DNA of 64,000 nt from Crotophaga sulcirostris. Taxonomy: Eukaryota > Chordata > Aves > Cuculiformes > Crotophagidae. Every line of letters begins with the position of its first letter. Position 1 is the first letter of the stretch. The notes under the pieces were generated by a model. That model did no database searches and had not been told where the DNA came from. It saw only the letters and a list, made by a program, of their open reading frames with translations. The stretch covers positions 743,399 to 807,398 of the forward strand of contig VYZB01000209.1 in NCBI GenBank assembly GCA_013397455.1, written 5' to 3'. Of this stretch, positions 1 through 12,329 are shown in pieces. Position numbers and translations under genes: made by a program.

Positions 1-1060
1 GATTTTTCATTCTGTTCGTTAGCTGCTGTGCAGCAACAGCTGCCTGTTAACTTTTTGTTGGAGATTCAAGGAGGGTTTTTTGAAGAACAATTACCTTTTT
101 CTGTTAAACATAAAGAAAGAAACAAAGAGTGTGGACAGAAAAAAAGAAAGCCTGATGTTTAAGTCATCATGCATTTAAAAGAACCCCACTACACCGCCAA
201 GCTTAATTCATTACAACAATTACTCTATCAAGCAGATTTCTATGGAAATATATACATGGTTTACAACAGTGAGCATTCCTTTACCACTCATATCTTTGAA
301 GTCCAAAGATTAAAAAGCAGATACACTGAAAGCACTAAAATTCTCCAAGTGCTTTGATATGGTGTTTGTCTACATTATACAGAAGAAAAGGTACTTACCA
401 GATCTTAATTGACTATATATTTAAGGATGATCATAGCAACATATTCAGCATATTACCAACGGGTATGAAATGTTACACCCAATAAATGTTGTGTGACATG
501 TACCTAATGGGTATTCCATCATGTTCAAAGAGTATAAAACAAATACAGAAAAAAATTCCATCCAATTGTATCTTTTTCATTGAGCATCAATGTAAATATA
601 GACTGAAGCAATCAAAATGCTGGAAATATAAATATTCCTTTTAAAGCCACTGAATCCATCACTTTACTAGGAAAGGCTTAGCTATGTTATTTGCAATTCC
701 CTCATTGCACAACAATGTACATTACTGTCTGTAAGCTCTAATTTGGCATGGCGCATCATTAATGACCTGAATGGTGGCTGTTTCACACATACATATTTAA
801 TTACAACAGCTGAACAAATTACATATTTATGCTTTATAAAGGGGATTGCCAGTCTAATTCATTTGCTATGCATGCAGGTACAGGGCTCCATCTGCAACAG
901 CATCTGCACAACAAGAGCTAACAATTATCCATTGTAAGTGAGTGAGTGTATCTGGTGAAACCTGTAAGAGATGCAATCGTATTAACCACTTCACTGCCTA
1001 CAAACTAGTATTTTCTCAATGGACCACAATATTTTAAATAATTTATTAACAATAATACTA
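1..1060. other. Intronic AT-rich DNA with an enhancer-like block at 640-900
   Basis: No gene is seen. The block at 640-900 has a C/EBP-type word TTGCACAA (705-712), CATTAATGAC and ATTTAATTACA homeodomain words and little simple repeat, the look of a conserved non-coding element. Conservation is not tested. The rest is featureless AT-rich sequence. Confidence 0.3.
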
Positions 1061-1098
1061 CTTTGCATTTTCACAACATTCCTCATCCGAATATCTTT

Positions 1099-1190
1099 GA
1101 GCACTTTATATGCTATAAAAAATTAAGCCTTAAACACTCCTATGAGGAAACTAGTTCTTATCCCAACTGCAAATATGGGGAAAGGAAGGC
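1099..1190 (-). repeat. MIR-like SINE fragment
   Basis: The segment reads as a decayed antisense MIR. It has an AGCACTTTATATGC word, then ACACTCCTATGAGGAAAC, TTATCCC and ATATGGGGAAA, in the order of the MIR core (GCACTTTACATGC, AACCCTATGAGG, TATCCCCATTTTACAGATGAGGAAA). Identification is from remembered consensus and not from a database search. Confidence 0.5.
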
Positions 1191-1200
1191 ACCTAACCCT

Positions 1201-1260
1201 CAGGGGCTGGTTCCTCAAAAGGCACAATAGGCTTCAATGGACCTATGTTGACCTATATTA
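1201..1260. repeat. Possible fragment of an ancient amniote dispersed repeat
   Basis: The pattern GGGGCTGGTTCCTCAAAAGGC followed by GGCTTCAATGGACC resembles the GATTCTCAAA / TTCAATGGGA words of an old palindromic dispersed family common in turtles, crocodilians and birds. The match is weak and the family name is not claimed. Confidence 0.3.
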
Positions 1261-3383
1261 TTTTAACCTGTGATCCCAAGTTAAAGGTGACTTGCTCTAT
1301 ATTAAAGGTGAGACAAAAAAATCAGTGGTGGAGAGTCAGATCTGCGTAAAATTAATACAGTAGTTTAAGCCTTAGAAGACCTGGCTTCCATGGGCTTTTG
1401 ACCAAGCTTAAAACTATTATCCACAACCTACCATCCTTAATTGTAAAAAACTCTTACTGAATTATCTAACAAGCCTTCCAAAACATAAATAATTATTTCT
1501 AAAAATTCATGGAGAAATAGCAAGAGATCAGAATATTGGAAAAATATAAATGTGATATAAATCTTCCAGAAAGAAGGGAAGAGTAATCCTGGCACTAACC
1601 ATCCAAACTAATGTTTACAAAGTAAAATATTAACAGAACAAAGCTCATAAGGGAGACAACTGAGCTGCCTGAACCAATTTGCGTTACTGTTTTAACATGG
1701 ATATTTTTTGAACAAACTAGATAGATCTATGGTGTATATCGAGTAGAATTATTGTATTAATAGAACAATAAAAGTTGTATATTTAGATTCTGGCAAAGTA
1801 CTTAGTGCAAACTCTCATAAAATTCTGCATGCGCAGCATTATTTTGATTTAGTTCTGAAGTTACTGAATGGATTGAAAACTTACTGTAACGTATGAAAAT
1901 TATCAACGATCACCTCCTCGGCTGAACCTACGCATTTAGTCAAGTACTCTGTGGAAAGGCAATAGTCAGAAAGGGAGCCCCATCTTATTTTAAACCTTTG
2001 TTAAAAGAAAAATAGGAAGGGAATGAAAATCGTTCATAGACATGAAACAGATGTTTGACACACTTCCAGAAGAACAGAGGAACAAAGAAAGGTGCTAGAA
2101 ATTTGGAAGCAGTCTAAACACAAAATGAATTTAGTTTCAGATAAAATGGACAAGCACAATAAAAAAACCAAATAACTACAAAAACAGAAAACAATGAGAA
2201 AATATTATGTCAAAATAAGCATATTAGTGACAGCAAAGAGATGATTATACAAGAGTTTGCAGTGTTGTATGATAGTAGCAAAAGCCAGTGAAACTTCTGG
2301 CAGTCCCACATTTTGGAGAAGTGGAAGGTTTTTCATTGCTTTGGACATTTAGAAGCAAAGCAGATAATCAGTGCTCTCTAAGAAAGGCTATATACCCACA
2401 AGACAAGAGCAAACAAGTCCTTTCCATCTCTAATTTCTTTGGCTTTACAGGAATGTTGAATAGCTTGAGAATTTTCACATAATAAATATATAATAAATCT
2501 AAGGATCAGCATAAGTACAGGATTACGGAAAATTATTTCAACTTCAATACCTGAAAGAGGAAGCATTTAGGAGTAAATGAATCAATAGTGAAGTTTCCCA
2601 CTATCATTTACAGGCTCTATTTAGAAATAAATAGGTCTAAATAGGCTACTTGGCATGGGGCAGCTGTAGGTCAACATTCTACATCAGACACTGTAATTTG
2701 CCATAAGTGCAGAGGTGCTCATTAATTACAGGGAAATTTGAAAGTATCCCTCAGGCCTGTGCTGTAGCTGCCAAACTGCTCAGTGAAGTGCAGGCACCCT
2801 CCAGGAAGTTCTGGTGCTGCTGCTGCTTTAAAGCCATGATTGGGCTGCGCAGTACAAAAGATCAGCTGTCCCAGGATGGAGATCTCAATTGGAAAAGCTA
2901 TTTTATCGAATTAACAGCTATGGTGTTCTATGAGTGCACCAAGTGTCACAGCTGCTTCCATGTCAGCATCCAACATCAGCTGGATCTGCTGGCCCCACCG
3001 ACGGCCCTGATACACACTTCTCTGGCACTCCTGCAGACAGCAGAGCAAAAACACAGGACAGGGCACCATTAGAAAGAGAAAAAATAAAATCTCCCATTTT
3101 AGGGCTGTGAATGGTGGAATAGGAATTCCAGACGTCTCCTTCCCTCAGCAGGGCAGCTCCAACTTCCTCTTGGCCCAACCTGCCTGATATTTCTGGATCC
3201 TGGCACCAGCAAGTGACAGACGGAACTCCGCACAGCGCAGCAATCCCGGGCAAGCAGCGTGTAAACCCTGCACATCTCCCCTGGCGCACGCAGCTGTACC
3301 CTCCGCGAGACAGGCACGAGCAGGGGAGCTGGGCAAAGGTTTAAACTGCTCAAAACCAAACTAAAATATATTTATTTTTAAAA

Positions 3384-3396
3384 GGGGGGGGGGGGG
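3384..3396. repeat. Poly-G tract (G13)
   Basis: Uninterrupted run of 13 G after AAAA. A second run of 14 G lies about 400 bases downstream (3787-3800). Both are C-runs in the NFIA transcript strand. Confidence 0.95.
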
Positions 3397-3786
3397 CAAT
3401 TGCTTAGTGGACACATGCCAGGCAACATCTCTGTAATTACATTTTGTTATGTTGCAATGCCTGCTTTTTCTACACCCTTAATTAGGCAAGAAAAATCAGG
3501 AGAAAGCTCATTGCAATTTCTCCCTGGCTTCCTGGGTTAACATTACACAGGATCAACTACTGTACCTAAATACCCTGTCACAGTACCTCAAGTGACCTTG
3601 TCAACCCTGAAAGCTGGTCAACAATCCTCTTAATGCTGCGGAACACAAGCCATAGTTTTAACACCACTGCCAGGGAAAGATGCTAGGAAGAAAATAAGAT
3701 TTGTTTACTGCTTATATTCCTCTGTTTCTCTTTTATGCACAAAGGAGTCCAAAGCAACTCATCAATAAAAGTACACTTAAAAACAA

Positions 3787-3800
3787 GGGGGGGGGGGGGG
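3787..3800. repeat. Poly-G tract (G14)
   Basis: Uninterrupted run of 14 G flanked by AACAA and AAACTG. It is intronic and length-unstable sequence, so the count may be affected by sequencing error. Confidence 0.95.
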
Positions 3801-4226
3801 AAACTGCCTCAAAATGAGGTTGCCTACTACTTGGCTTAGCTGGGAATGTGTGCAGGGCTGGCAGAGAGACTCTGGGATAAGGCCAGCTCGACTGCACGAC
3901 AGCTGGGTGAGAATATGACAGGGCAACAATCTTCAGTGTTGCAAAGTAGTTACCCCAAAGTATCAAGCATTTTATATATGGATTTTGATAGCCTGACATT
4001 AAATTTTTTAAATTTTTACTTCTCCAAAGTAATCTCAATCAAAAAAGTAGGTGCATATGTCAAGTTTCATTTATTATTATTTAATGCTGCACTCTCAAAA
4101 ACAGAGTTAATGACTCTTTCATGAAAAAATCTGCCTTTACGCAATATGTAATGAAAGTGCTTAGACTACTGTGTCTACAGTTTTTAAAGATGCAGTTTTT
4201 TGCTCTGGAACCTCAGAAAAAGTATT

Positions 4227-4236
4227 CTATTTATAG
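4227..4236. promoter_or_regulatory. Consensus MEF2-type word
   Basis: CTATTTATAG fits the MEF2 consensus CTA(A/T)4TAG exactly. It is an isolated word and one such match is expected by chance in AT-rich DNA of this length, so function is unproven. Confidence 0.25.
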
Positions 4237-7235
4237 GAGTAAGTCTATTTTTATAATATATTTTCTGGGACAGTTTGTTTTTGTTTTGTTTTCTTTTGTT
4301 TGTTTTGTTTCAGCCAGTAGGATCATTTATATAAAAAAGATGGGGTCAGTTTGCAATTTGGTTTAAATCTGAATACTTCAACAGAAAAGCAAAGCGATGT
4401 TTTTTTCACCCGTTATGGGACTGAACCTTCCTCATGCTTAACTTGCTCCATTTGCATATGCAATTTTTCCATGCCTCGTGCCATAATCACTCCTCTACGT
4501 AATTCTGCAATTTGCAACTGGAGAGATAATAACAATTTCATAAACAAGATTATAACTCCAGGTATTTAATAAAGCAACAGGAATGCAGGATTACAAAGGA
4601 ACAACTAAGGTACTGCTGAAATTCCTCTGAAGGAATTAAAGCTGAACAAAAAAAATACAATAACTGAAACCAGATTTTTGCAAATTTTCCAGCCTTGTTC
4701 TTTAGGCAACCATAACTCTTTAAACTGTCATTTGTAAAATTCCACTCCGATACTTCCCAGATTGTTACAGTGGGTGCCTGTAACTTCAGTAGCCGCTCCC
4801 ATGATTGCGGCGCTACCACAGTTGTGTTCCTGCAACACGCAACGCTTGCGGTGTCACTGAAATACTAATAATATGGGGGCCTAATTCAAAAGCTAATAAT
4901 GAATCAGGTTTTGTTGAATTGTCTGGAAAAGGAAAGCTATCTTGCTGCGTACATGCACAGCTGACAAATGTGTTAAGAGCGTCGGGTTCAACCGTCAGGC
5001 GCTGACACCGACCGGCGGAGGCCCGCTAGGTGCAATGAACTCTCCCCCAGAAGAAGTTTACTGTAAAGAGGCCAAGGCGTTCTCCTAAAATAGTCCATGC
5101 TAGCTGGATCCAAGAATTACAGTCCCCTTGGCCAAAGGTGTACAGTCGGGATGACTTCTGCTCCCTCTTGTCAGACTTTCTTGAGCCCAGAGCAGTCATG
5201 TCTCTCTTAAATTAAGAAAAACTGCTTACAGACCTGGAAATTTAATGCCGAACAGGAACAGCCCTGAAAACAAGTCCATATGGGTCAGTCAGTGGACTAT
5301 GCCGGGGAAGAACTTCGAGCATTTGCCAAGCCTAAGCAGTTGAGAAATGAATTATAATGTTCCAGGATCCCAAATTATCTTGGAACTTCGAATTTCATCA
5401 CCACACTTCATCTCCTGCCCAGGATGGAGCCGGGCTGTAGCCCAGCTCCAGTCAGTTGGTGCTTCCCTGGAGGAGCAACAAGAGCTTCCAGGGAATACTC
5501 TAAGTGAGTCCAGCGACCAGTCCAGAAGGGTCAAGACGGGGAAAGAAAATCTAAAATCTCTCCCATTCCCCGTCTGGCAAGTACAATCCACCTTAGCTGG
5601 CAGACGTTATGATTACCAGTGCTATTTCCTATCGTAACAACTGATCTATTAAATGGATTTGCAGGTAATATTCCTACTGAGCGGTCTCTTGCTAAAAGCA
5701 GCAAAAGGAGCCTCTTAGTAACTGTTTTGCTTTGTTTTGGAAACAATGCAGATGCACTGTAATTTTTTAGTCCCGAGTAGTTGATATTTTAAAAATCCTA
5801 CTTCTAAAATATATTTGAATTAACCTGCCTGTATTTGACTCCTCCAGAACACATTTCCCCTTAGCACACATATTTCAGGTTCTGCCACTTTCTGACTATA
5901 GAATCAAATTTGATGGTAAACTATTATTTTTAATAAGTTCTAAATGTTCTTTCCTTTCTAAGAAGCACAAATTTGCTGCCAACACACAGCTCCAATTCAC
6001 AGGAATATTTACTGTGCTGATAACTGAACTCCGGTCATATGACTGAAAGAGGCTAACAAAAAGAAAAAAAAAAAGAAAAGGCAAAAAGCTCAACTGTAAT
6101 TTCTAGACATCTATAAATTTCTTATTCTTTTTGCAGAGAGGAAGCTCCCTGGGGCTTTCTGGATAGCCTCAGTTTTATTTATCACCCACTCTCTTCCAAT
6201 CTATGAATGCCATAATTCTTCCTCTTGCAAAGAGATGAACATGGCCTCAATCACACGCTCTCCTTGTATCAACTAGACATGGCTAAACAGCAGTTACGGT
6301 AACGGAAAATACTGACGACCTTGGTATCAAGGTTTTGGTATCAGTTTCAATTCTCATTGGCTAAAAAGTCTCAAATTTGAGGTCCAAATCGGTCTGTGGT
6401 CAATTATAACCATTGATGCTGCCCTCTAACTTGGTGTTTGGAAGAGGGACATGAGCAAAGCGTTCTCAAAAGGATGCTGCTCCTTGAGCAGGGCTGCCAG
6501 CAGCGGAGGGCACGGGAGGGGAGGGTTGCAGACCAGGGTATGGGCAGACCCTGTGCACCTTCAACTGTCCATTGTGCTGTAAAGCTACTCAGCTTGATCA
6601 CAGTCATTTCTGCACTAAGAAAATACAAGTACTAGATTTCTGCAGCTCACACATCATCATAAAACCCAACAGGTTTTGTCTAATCAAAGGTACCAGTGTT
6701 CCTGAACAAACAAGTGAGTATTTGCCCTGTAACTCATTTCATACAAGGCACAAAAATGTCTACTTCCAGGTTCTTAAATGAATTTTTCTGCTAAATGAGC
6801 TCCAATTGGAAAGAGAACATAAACTTTCAAAAATATCTCAAAGTAATTTTAAATATACTTTATTATTTTCACTTAACTTTGTCAATGATATTTTTATTAC
6901 AAACTTAAAATATTTTTGCAGATTGATTTTATCTTTAGTAATTTGGAAAATGCAGATTTTTTTTCTTAGTGCCTTAAACAGACCTTAATTTAATACCAGT
7001 ATTTTGGTTTCAATCACCATCAAATCTATGTTTATAAGGCTTTCCTGTGTCCAAACAGCTTTCTCTGCTCAAGCACACATTGTTTAATATTTCTGCATTA
7101 AACGAAACTTCTCATTTTGCTTAATCCAGGTGACTCTGCCAAGAAGTATTTCCGAGCATGAATAAGCCATGAAACGTATATTCAAATTCAGATTAAAAAT
7201 ATGCATTGTGAGCTTGGAATGAAGAATAAACACTT

Positions 7236-7276
7236 GGAGTCAAACCTTGGCCCTATTAAGGTCAATGGGAAGAGTT
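7236..7276. repeat. Fragment of an ancient amniote dispersed repeat (AAGTCAATGGG family)
   Basis: CAAACCTTGGCCCTATTAAG plus GTCAATGGGAAGAG closely follows the AAATCCTGGCCC...GAAGTCAATGGGA pattern of a palindromic element seen across sauropsids. It lies directly beside a MIR-like SINE. Confidence 0.4.
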
Positions 7277-7294
7277 TAAAAGTGAATTGTTTAT

Positions 7295-7430
7295 GGATAA
7301 GGAGATCTGAGTTCCAGCATCAACTTTACGCACGCTGTAGATTCCAACTATCACTGTCCTTTCTTTACCAGTAAAATGGGAATAATGCCACCCTGCATGA
7401 TTGTGGCCAACCATTTTTTAAAAATTCAAA
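7295..7430 (+). repeat. MIR-like SINE (core plus downstream part)
   Basis: In order the segment has GATCTGAGTTCCAGCATC (the GGGTTCAAATCCCAGCTC region), a decayed ACTNNNAGATTCC middle, then TCCTTTCTTTACCAGTAAAA and TGGGAATAATGCCACC (the TTTCCTCATCTGTAAAATGG and GGATAATA region), and finally AAAGTGCTGTATGCATTTTA. This is the canonical MIR order over about 135 bases, sense on the plus strand. Confidence 0.65.
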
Positions 7431-8786
7431 GTGCTGTATGCATTTTAAATGTACAAGAGTTACATAAACACTGCAGTAACTTCAATAATTCCTTGGTATT
7501 ACATTTGCACAGCAGCTTGTGAACTTGAAGACTTCTAGTTTGAGAAAAAATGATGTGCATCTTATTTCTCACATTGAGCAAGCCTGGAATTTTTTTAAAT
7601 GTCCATGCATAGTACTTTTAGCTTTCAAAACACTTCTGAGGAGTAAAGCTGCGGCATCTTCCTGAGTTACTGGTCAGATTAAGTCTCTTCACTGTAGTCT
7701 TGCAGATGCCTTTGACGCAAATGAGATCTGGACACTCATTCGCCCACTTCAGCTGTGCCAGTTCCCACTGACTGAGTAACTTTCCCTGAAAGTTAACTTT
7801 TGCTTTTACTTTCTGTGGGGCTTTAGAGAGGTTGCATTTCTGCTTTTTTCTCTCCTGCCAAACAATATGATAAATCCAACTTTGTTTTCCAAACAAATGG
7901 AGAACTTCATATTAACAAACAAGCCAAGTCCTGCTGCAAACTGAAAACATTGATAAGAGAGTACAAAGAAATAGTTTCAACTACTGGCCACAATTAAACT
8001 TCTTTTCTAATGAATCATTACAGCTGAGTGCACACACTGGAAAATATTGTCACAGCAGATACCACCAGACCCTCAACTGCCAGTGGCCTGAGGTAAGCTT
8101 GGCTATTCAGGTCCTTTCAAATGTTCCTGAGAAATTTCCGGGGCATCCTAGCTTGGGGCAGTGGTTTCTGTCTAAATGACAGCCTTGAAAAACTGCAGCT
8201 GAAGAACGTCTCACAGCTCCCTGTGTGCTTTTTAAAGCCCAGCCTGCAGGTTTTGCCGTTGCCCAAAGCCAGCTCTGATCACATCTTTACAGTTGCCTAG
8301 ACTGGGATCCAGCAAAGGAAAATGCTCTACTGTTTTGCATGGGATTCTGTCAGTCTCTTCAGCAATACCCAGCTCCTTTTATTTTACGGATGTATGCATA
8401 GGTGTGCACTTATTAGCAGCGAACAGTATCAGATGGCTCTGCACCAAAGCCAAAGCTCAGGCAGTCACTGTGGAATCTTCCTTGCATTAAGGCACAATCA
8501 AAACGTTGATAATGTAAGAGAGCAGTGTCCAGGATGAGAAAGCTGGTTTACCATGTAATCTTGAAACCACTCCGAGCTGCACTTAAGCCCAGTTTCCCCT
8601 GGTCTTTCCTTTGTGGTCTTTTCATACAATCACTTAAATGTCAGTTCTGCTATGGTTAGTTTGGGGATGTGGATGGATGCCTGTTCCAACCACCAGCTTC
8701 TCAAGTGCAGTGAGGAGCCGTGCCTGACTCTCACACCCCTGCGACCCTGCGAGGTTCCACGAGCTATGAGCATGCCTTGTTTTGTG

Positions 8787-8816
8787 CATTCCATTACCAG
8801 AGTGGAATTCCATTAC
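8787..8816. promoter_or_regulatory. Cluster of TEAD/MCAT-like words with a 10-bp direct repeat
   Basis: ATTCCATTAC occurs at 8788-8797 and again at 8807-8816. The second copy overlaps the perfect palindrome TGGAATTCCA (8803-8812). This gives three CATTCCA/TGGAAT-like TEAD words within 30 bases. Binding is inferred from words only. Confidence 0.3.
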
Positions 8817-10356
8817 TACAGAGCTGTTAAAACTGAAATCATTGATAGAAAAAAATGAATCAAATCTAGTAAAGTGCACAGCAGTATGTACTATGGCACA
8901 GTATGGGAATATTAAAACAGCACCACCGGCACAATACATTGTGCATTATGTAGGTCAATTATTGGCCAAATCAAATATGAATCAAAGCACTGCAGAAACC
9001 ACAAAGGTAGAAAAGCTCAGTAAGATCACACAGCCCACCTTTGTGTCCACAGAATGATCCCTACAAAGACATTTTTAGTCCTTTTCCCTGCTTTCAAACG
9101 ACTCAAACTGAAGGGCATTTAATGTTACTTCTTGGGGAGTACTCCACATCTACTACATTTCTTTGATGGTATGTTTTTTAGTTGTATTCCCAAGTCCCAG
9201 TCTAAATTATCCTTCACTCTCCTTAGTGTTCACACCCTTCATATCATCAAAGACCTTCTGCATCTTCTCCCTAAGGTGAATTATTCCTATTTACTGTATC
9301 AGACTGTGATAGCATTATCCTCAATACATAGCACATACATAAGGAAACCATTGACTTAGAGGAAGTCTATCTATGGACCAGGTTGTTAAAAAAATACGGA
9401 CAGGGCAATCTGGCCTTAATCTTCAACCATAAATCAATAATACCAGACACCCTCTGCAATTCCTCTTTGTTCTGACTTTCTGTGAGTACAGTCGTTAGAG
9501 CTTCCAATAACTGCAAATGCAGTATTTTCTGGGTAGCAAAACAAGCCAACTGAGAGAACTGATGAACCCCATTCAGACAACAGGATGCTGCCATGGCAGT
9601 GACCCAGTTGAGAGGGCTTCAGTGAATTCACTGCTGGGTTTAGTACATTCACTCATGTTCCTACTTGTCCAAGGCTGTCCCCATGCCCCTGGAAGGTCAG
9701 AGACACCAGACCTCCAGCCAGTGGATACAAGCTAGGGCAGGTAACCAGCGATGGAGAATTTTCATTATTGTTCATGGGATAAAAGACAGGGAAAAAAACA
9801 TTTCTGACTCCTAAACGAGGACTGTCGAGAAGACCAGCATTTAATGGTTTGTAAACACAAACTCAGAGCTATAAATGCATTGCTTATTCCCACTATAATC
9901 CCTCTTCAAACTGATTCCCCTGATGAATATAAGAAGTATTGATTTTTAAACCCATGTAGGTTCTTAGAGACAATACAGACTGACTTAATTATAATCAATA
10001 AAATTTACAGACAGTGATGCAACCCAGCAGAAATATTCCTACCAAAATGTATGGCATAAGAATACTCCAGTTTCCCCACTGCACTGCTGGAATATGACCT
10101 TAATACATATTTTATTATGTATAGAAGCCTGTCCGTGAAACCATCAGAAGATCACCAGCACCTCCACAGCTACAACTCAGTTGCTGGTTTCTACAGTTAC
10201 CTCTACGTATCTTCAATGAGCAAAGGGAGAGGGAAGTTCCATCACTCTTTACAGGAGTCACTGCAAGCATACCTCTCCTTTTGGATGTTCCCTCAGCATC
10301 TCCATCTGAAACTATTTCTATAGCACTGATAAAACACTAAAGGGCAGAGAGACTGA

Positions 10357-10376
10357 AGGTGAGATTTGTCTCACCT
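10357..10376. repeat. Perfect 8-bp inverted repeat with 4-base loop
   Basis: AGGTGAGA (10357-10364) and TCTCACCT (10369-10376) are exact reverse complements around TTTG. The arms also contain two opposed CACCT boxes, the half-site of ZEB-type zinc-finger repressors. Confidence 0.6.
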
Positions 10377-12244
10377 ACGTGTGGCTGCCTAATGGTCGGG
10401 CACACCTCAGAGTGAGCCGCCTGCTCCTTCTGGAGCCGACAGCGAGAGCCAGGTGATTGCGAAAGGATTTTGCTGGGCTGAAATGCCCGCAGGGAGTGCC
10501 TCTCCCATTTCACCAAACAACTAAACCAGCCTAGACAACCACCTTAGACCAAGCACCCAAGTTTTAGACAGATAAACTTAGATGAGGTGAACTTAAACAC
10601 AAAATATTTGCCTGGATCACAGAGTCTGTGGCAAAACTGAAGTGAAAAGGGAATCCTCCATAGTTCAAACCAGGACAGAAATTCCCAGAGCAATCTTCTC
10701 TTGACAAGGTGGCAAGAATCAATGGCAGAAGGAGGAACAATGCAGAGCTCTGAATCTAGGCTGGCTTTTAAACTCGCTTTTTTCTACTCATTTCTCTTCT
10801 GTTACCTCACACCTGCCTGGATGTTCGATGCACCATTCTCAATATACGGTCACCTCATGGCACACCTGCGCAGCGTCACAGCATCATCGGGAGTGGCAGC
10901 CACCCTCATGAGGAACCAGAAGCCATGCAGATGTGCATACAGCACTGTGGCAAGACTATTTAGACTCGCTAAAATAGGTATCAGACAGGAAAGGATAGCA
11001 GTTCATGCACAGCATTTGGCTGACAAGCTTTCCAAATCCATACCTTGCAAAGACTCACCACTTTGCACCTTAAAAGTTAGGTGCTCCAAGGTAATAAATC
11101 TTATCTTGTCCTCAACTACGTAGTACCACCAACCAGACCAACCTCCTGAGATGATGGTATCCATCTGATAGAACGGGACCAACACTAACTTCACTGAGGT
11201 TCTAGTCCTCAAATAAAAGTTAAATACATTGAAGGATGTGGGCTGGGATGACAGTGGAAACACTAATTTTCACGCTCAATAGTTCTGCAAGAAAACAGTC
11301 AGTCTGCTCTCTCCCACTAACTAATCTCTGCAAAACTGCTGTATTACTAATTAGCAGTATTAAATTTGAGAGGAAACAATGAGTATAAACTGTTTGACCA
11401 CTCATGTGGCCCAAAGCCCACCTTTCTGTTTTCTAAGTGCTTTTGAAACAGCTTGGTATTAACAGCTACGAATTTCTCTCCATGACAAATTAGTCGGTGT
11501 TGACAGCATAGGCTATCTGTAAGTGTTGAATAAAATCTAAAGTAAAGAAAAAACAAGAAGAAGACACCTTCTTTTGTAAATATCTTTCAGCTGGCACAGT
11601 AAATTACATTGATTCAGAAGTGACTCATTTCCAACGCTGTGCACATTAGCAGCCAGTATTATTCAATTTGAAATTTTAATTTATAACATACTCTTGGTAA
11701 TGCACTCCCAATACATTCCTCACTTCCCTACCCTGTGACTGACAAAAGATGAAAGATCTTTACTGTATAAATATTTTATATTAAACCCTTCACTCTGCCG
11801 TATTTCTTCCATTGTCAGTTCCCATTTGCAAACACTATACATTGTCCAAAAAAGTGCTGAGCTAGGCAAGGGGCACGTGTTTGTAGGCAGCCCTGCAGCT
11901 CCAGGAGCCACCGCTCTGCTGCCACGGCGAGGACTGCGAGTGGGGCTCCCTCCTGTTGGGACTGAACTCCACTGGCCAAGGGGCTGGGTCATCGCGGGGG
12001 CTGGAGGTGGCCCTGCTGCCCACAAGCCCCGGGGGTGGCGAATTCAGGGGGGAAGGAGGGAGGAAGAAGCACGCCTGTGGCTTTGCAAGTAGATGCCTGT
12101 GCTCCTGCTTCCAGTCCTTGACTTGGGTGAGAACGAGAGAGTAAAAATGCCTCTTTGTTAAGTAAATGTTTTACAAACTCTTCTGTCACCTTGTCTCGGG
12201 GTGAAACTGTGTCAGCAGGCAAGATTAGATAACTTGACCTAAAT

Positions 12245-12325
12245 CGTACTGGAAATCTGTGGCAGACCTCAGCTCAGATCTCCTGACATCCTGTCTTGTG
12301 TATTACTGACAAGACCAACCCTAAT
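12245..12325 (-). repeat. MIR-like SINE fragment
   Basis: AAATCTGTGGCAGACCTCAG, CTCAGATCTCCTGACATCC and GACAAGACCAACCCT match, in order, the antisense 5' half of amniote MIR elements (GTCTGTGGCAGAGC, CCAGATCTCCTGACTCCC, CCACAAGACCAT). This is remembered consensus and not a database result. Confidence 0.55.
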
Positions 12326-12329
12326 CTAG

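Larger units (their letters stand above)
1270..7230. other. Intronic DNA without recognisable genes; poly-G tracts and an isolated MEF2 word
   Basis: AT-rich intron. It contains G13 at 3384-3396, G14 at 3787-3800, a TTTTG-type tract at 4274-4310 and a consensus MEF2 word CTATTTATAG at 4227-4236. A frame of 121 codons at 2707-3072 (+) shows no domain or codon pattern that I recognise and is treated as chance. Confidence 0.6.
7430..12240. other. Intronic DNA without recognisable genes
   Basis: Mixed AT-rich intron. Noted inside it are a compact TEAD-type word cluster at 8787-8816 and a 20-bp hairpin at 10357-10376. Some GC-rich sequence occurs at 11875-12060. Open frames up to about 140 codons (10701-11123, +) show no domain signature. 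Confidence 0.6.
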
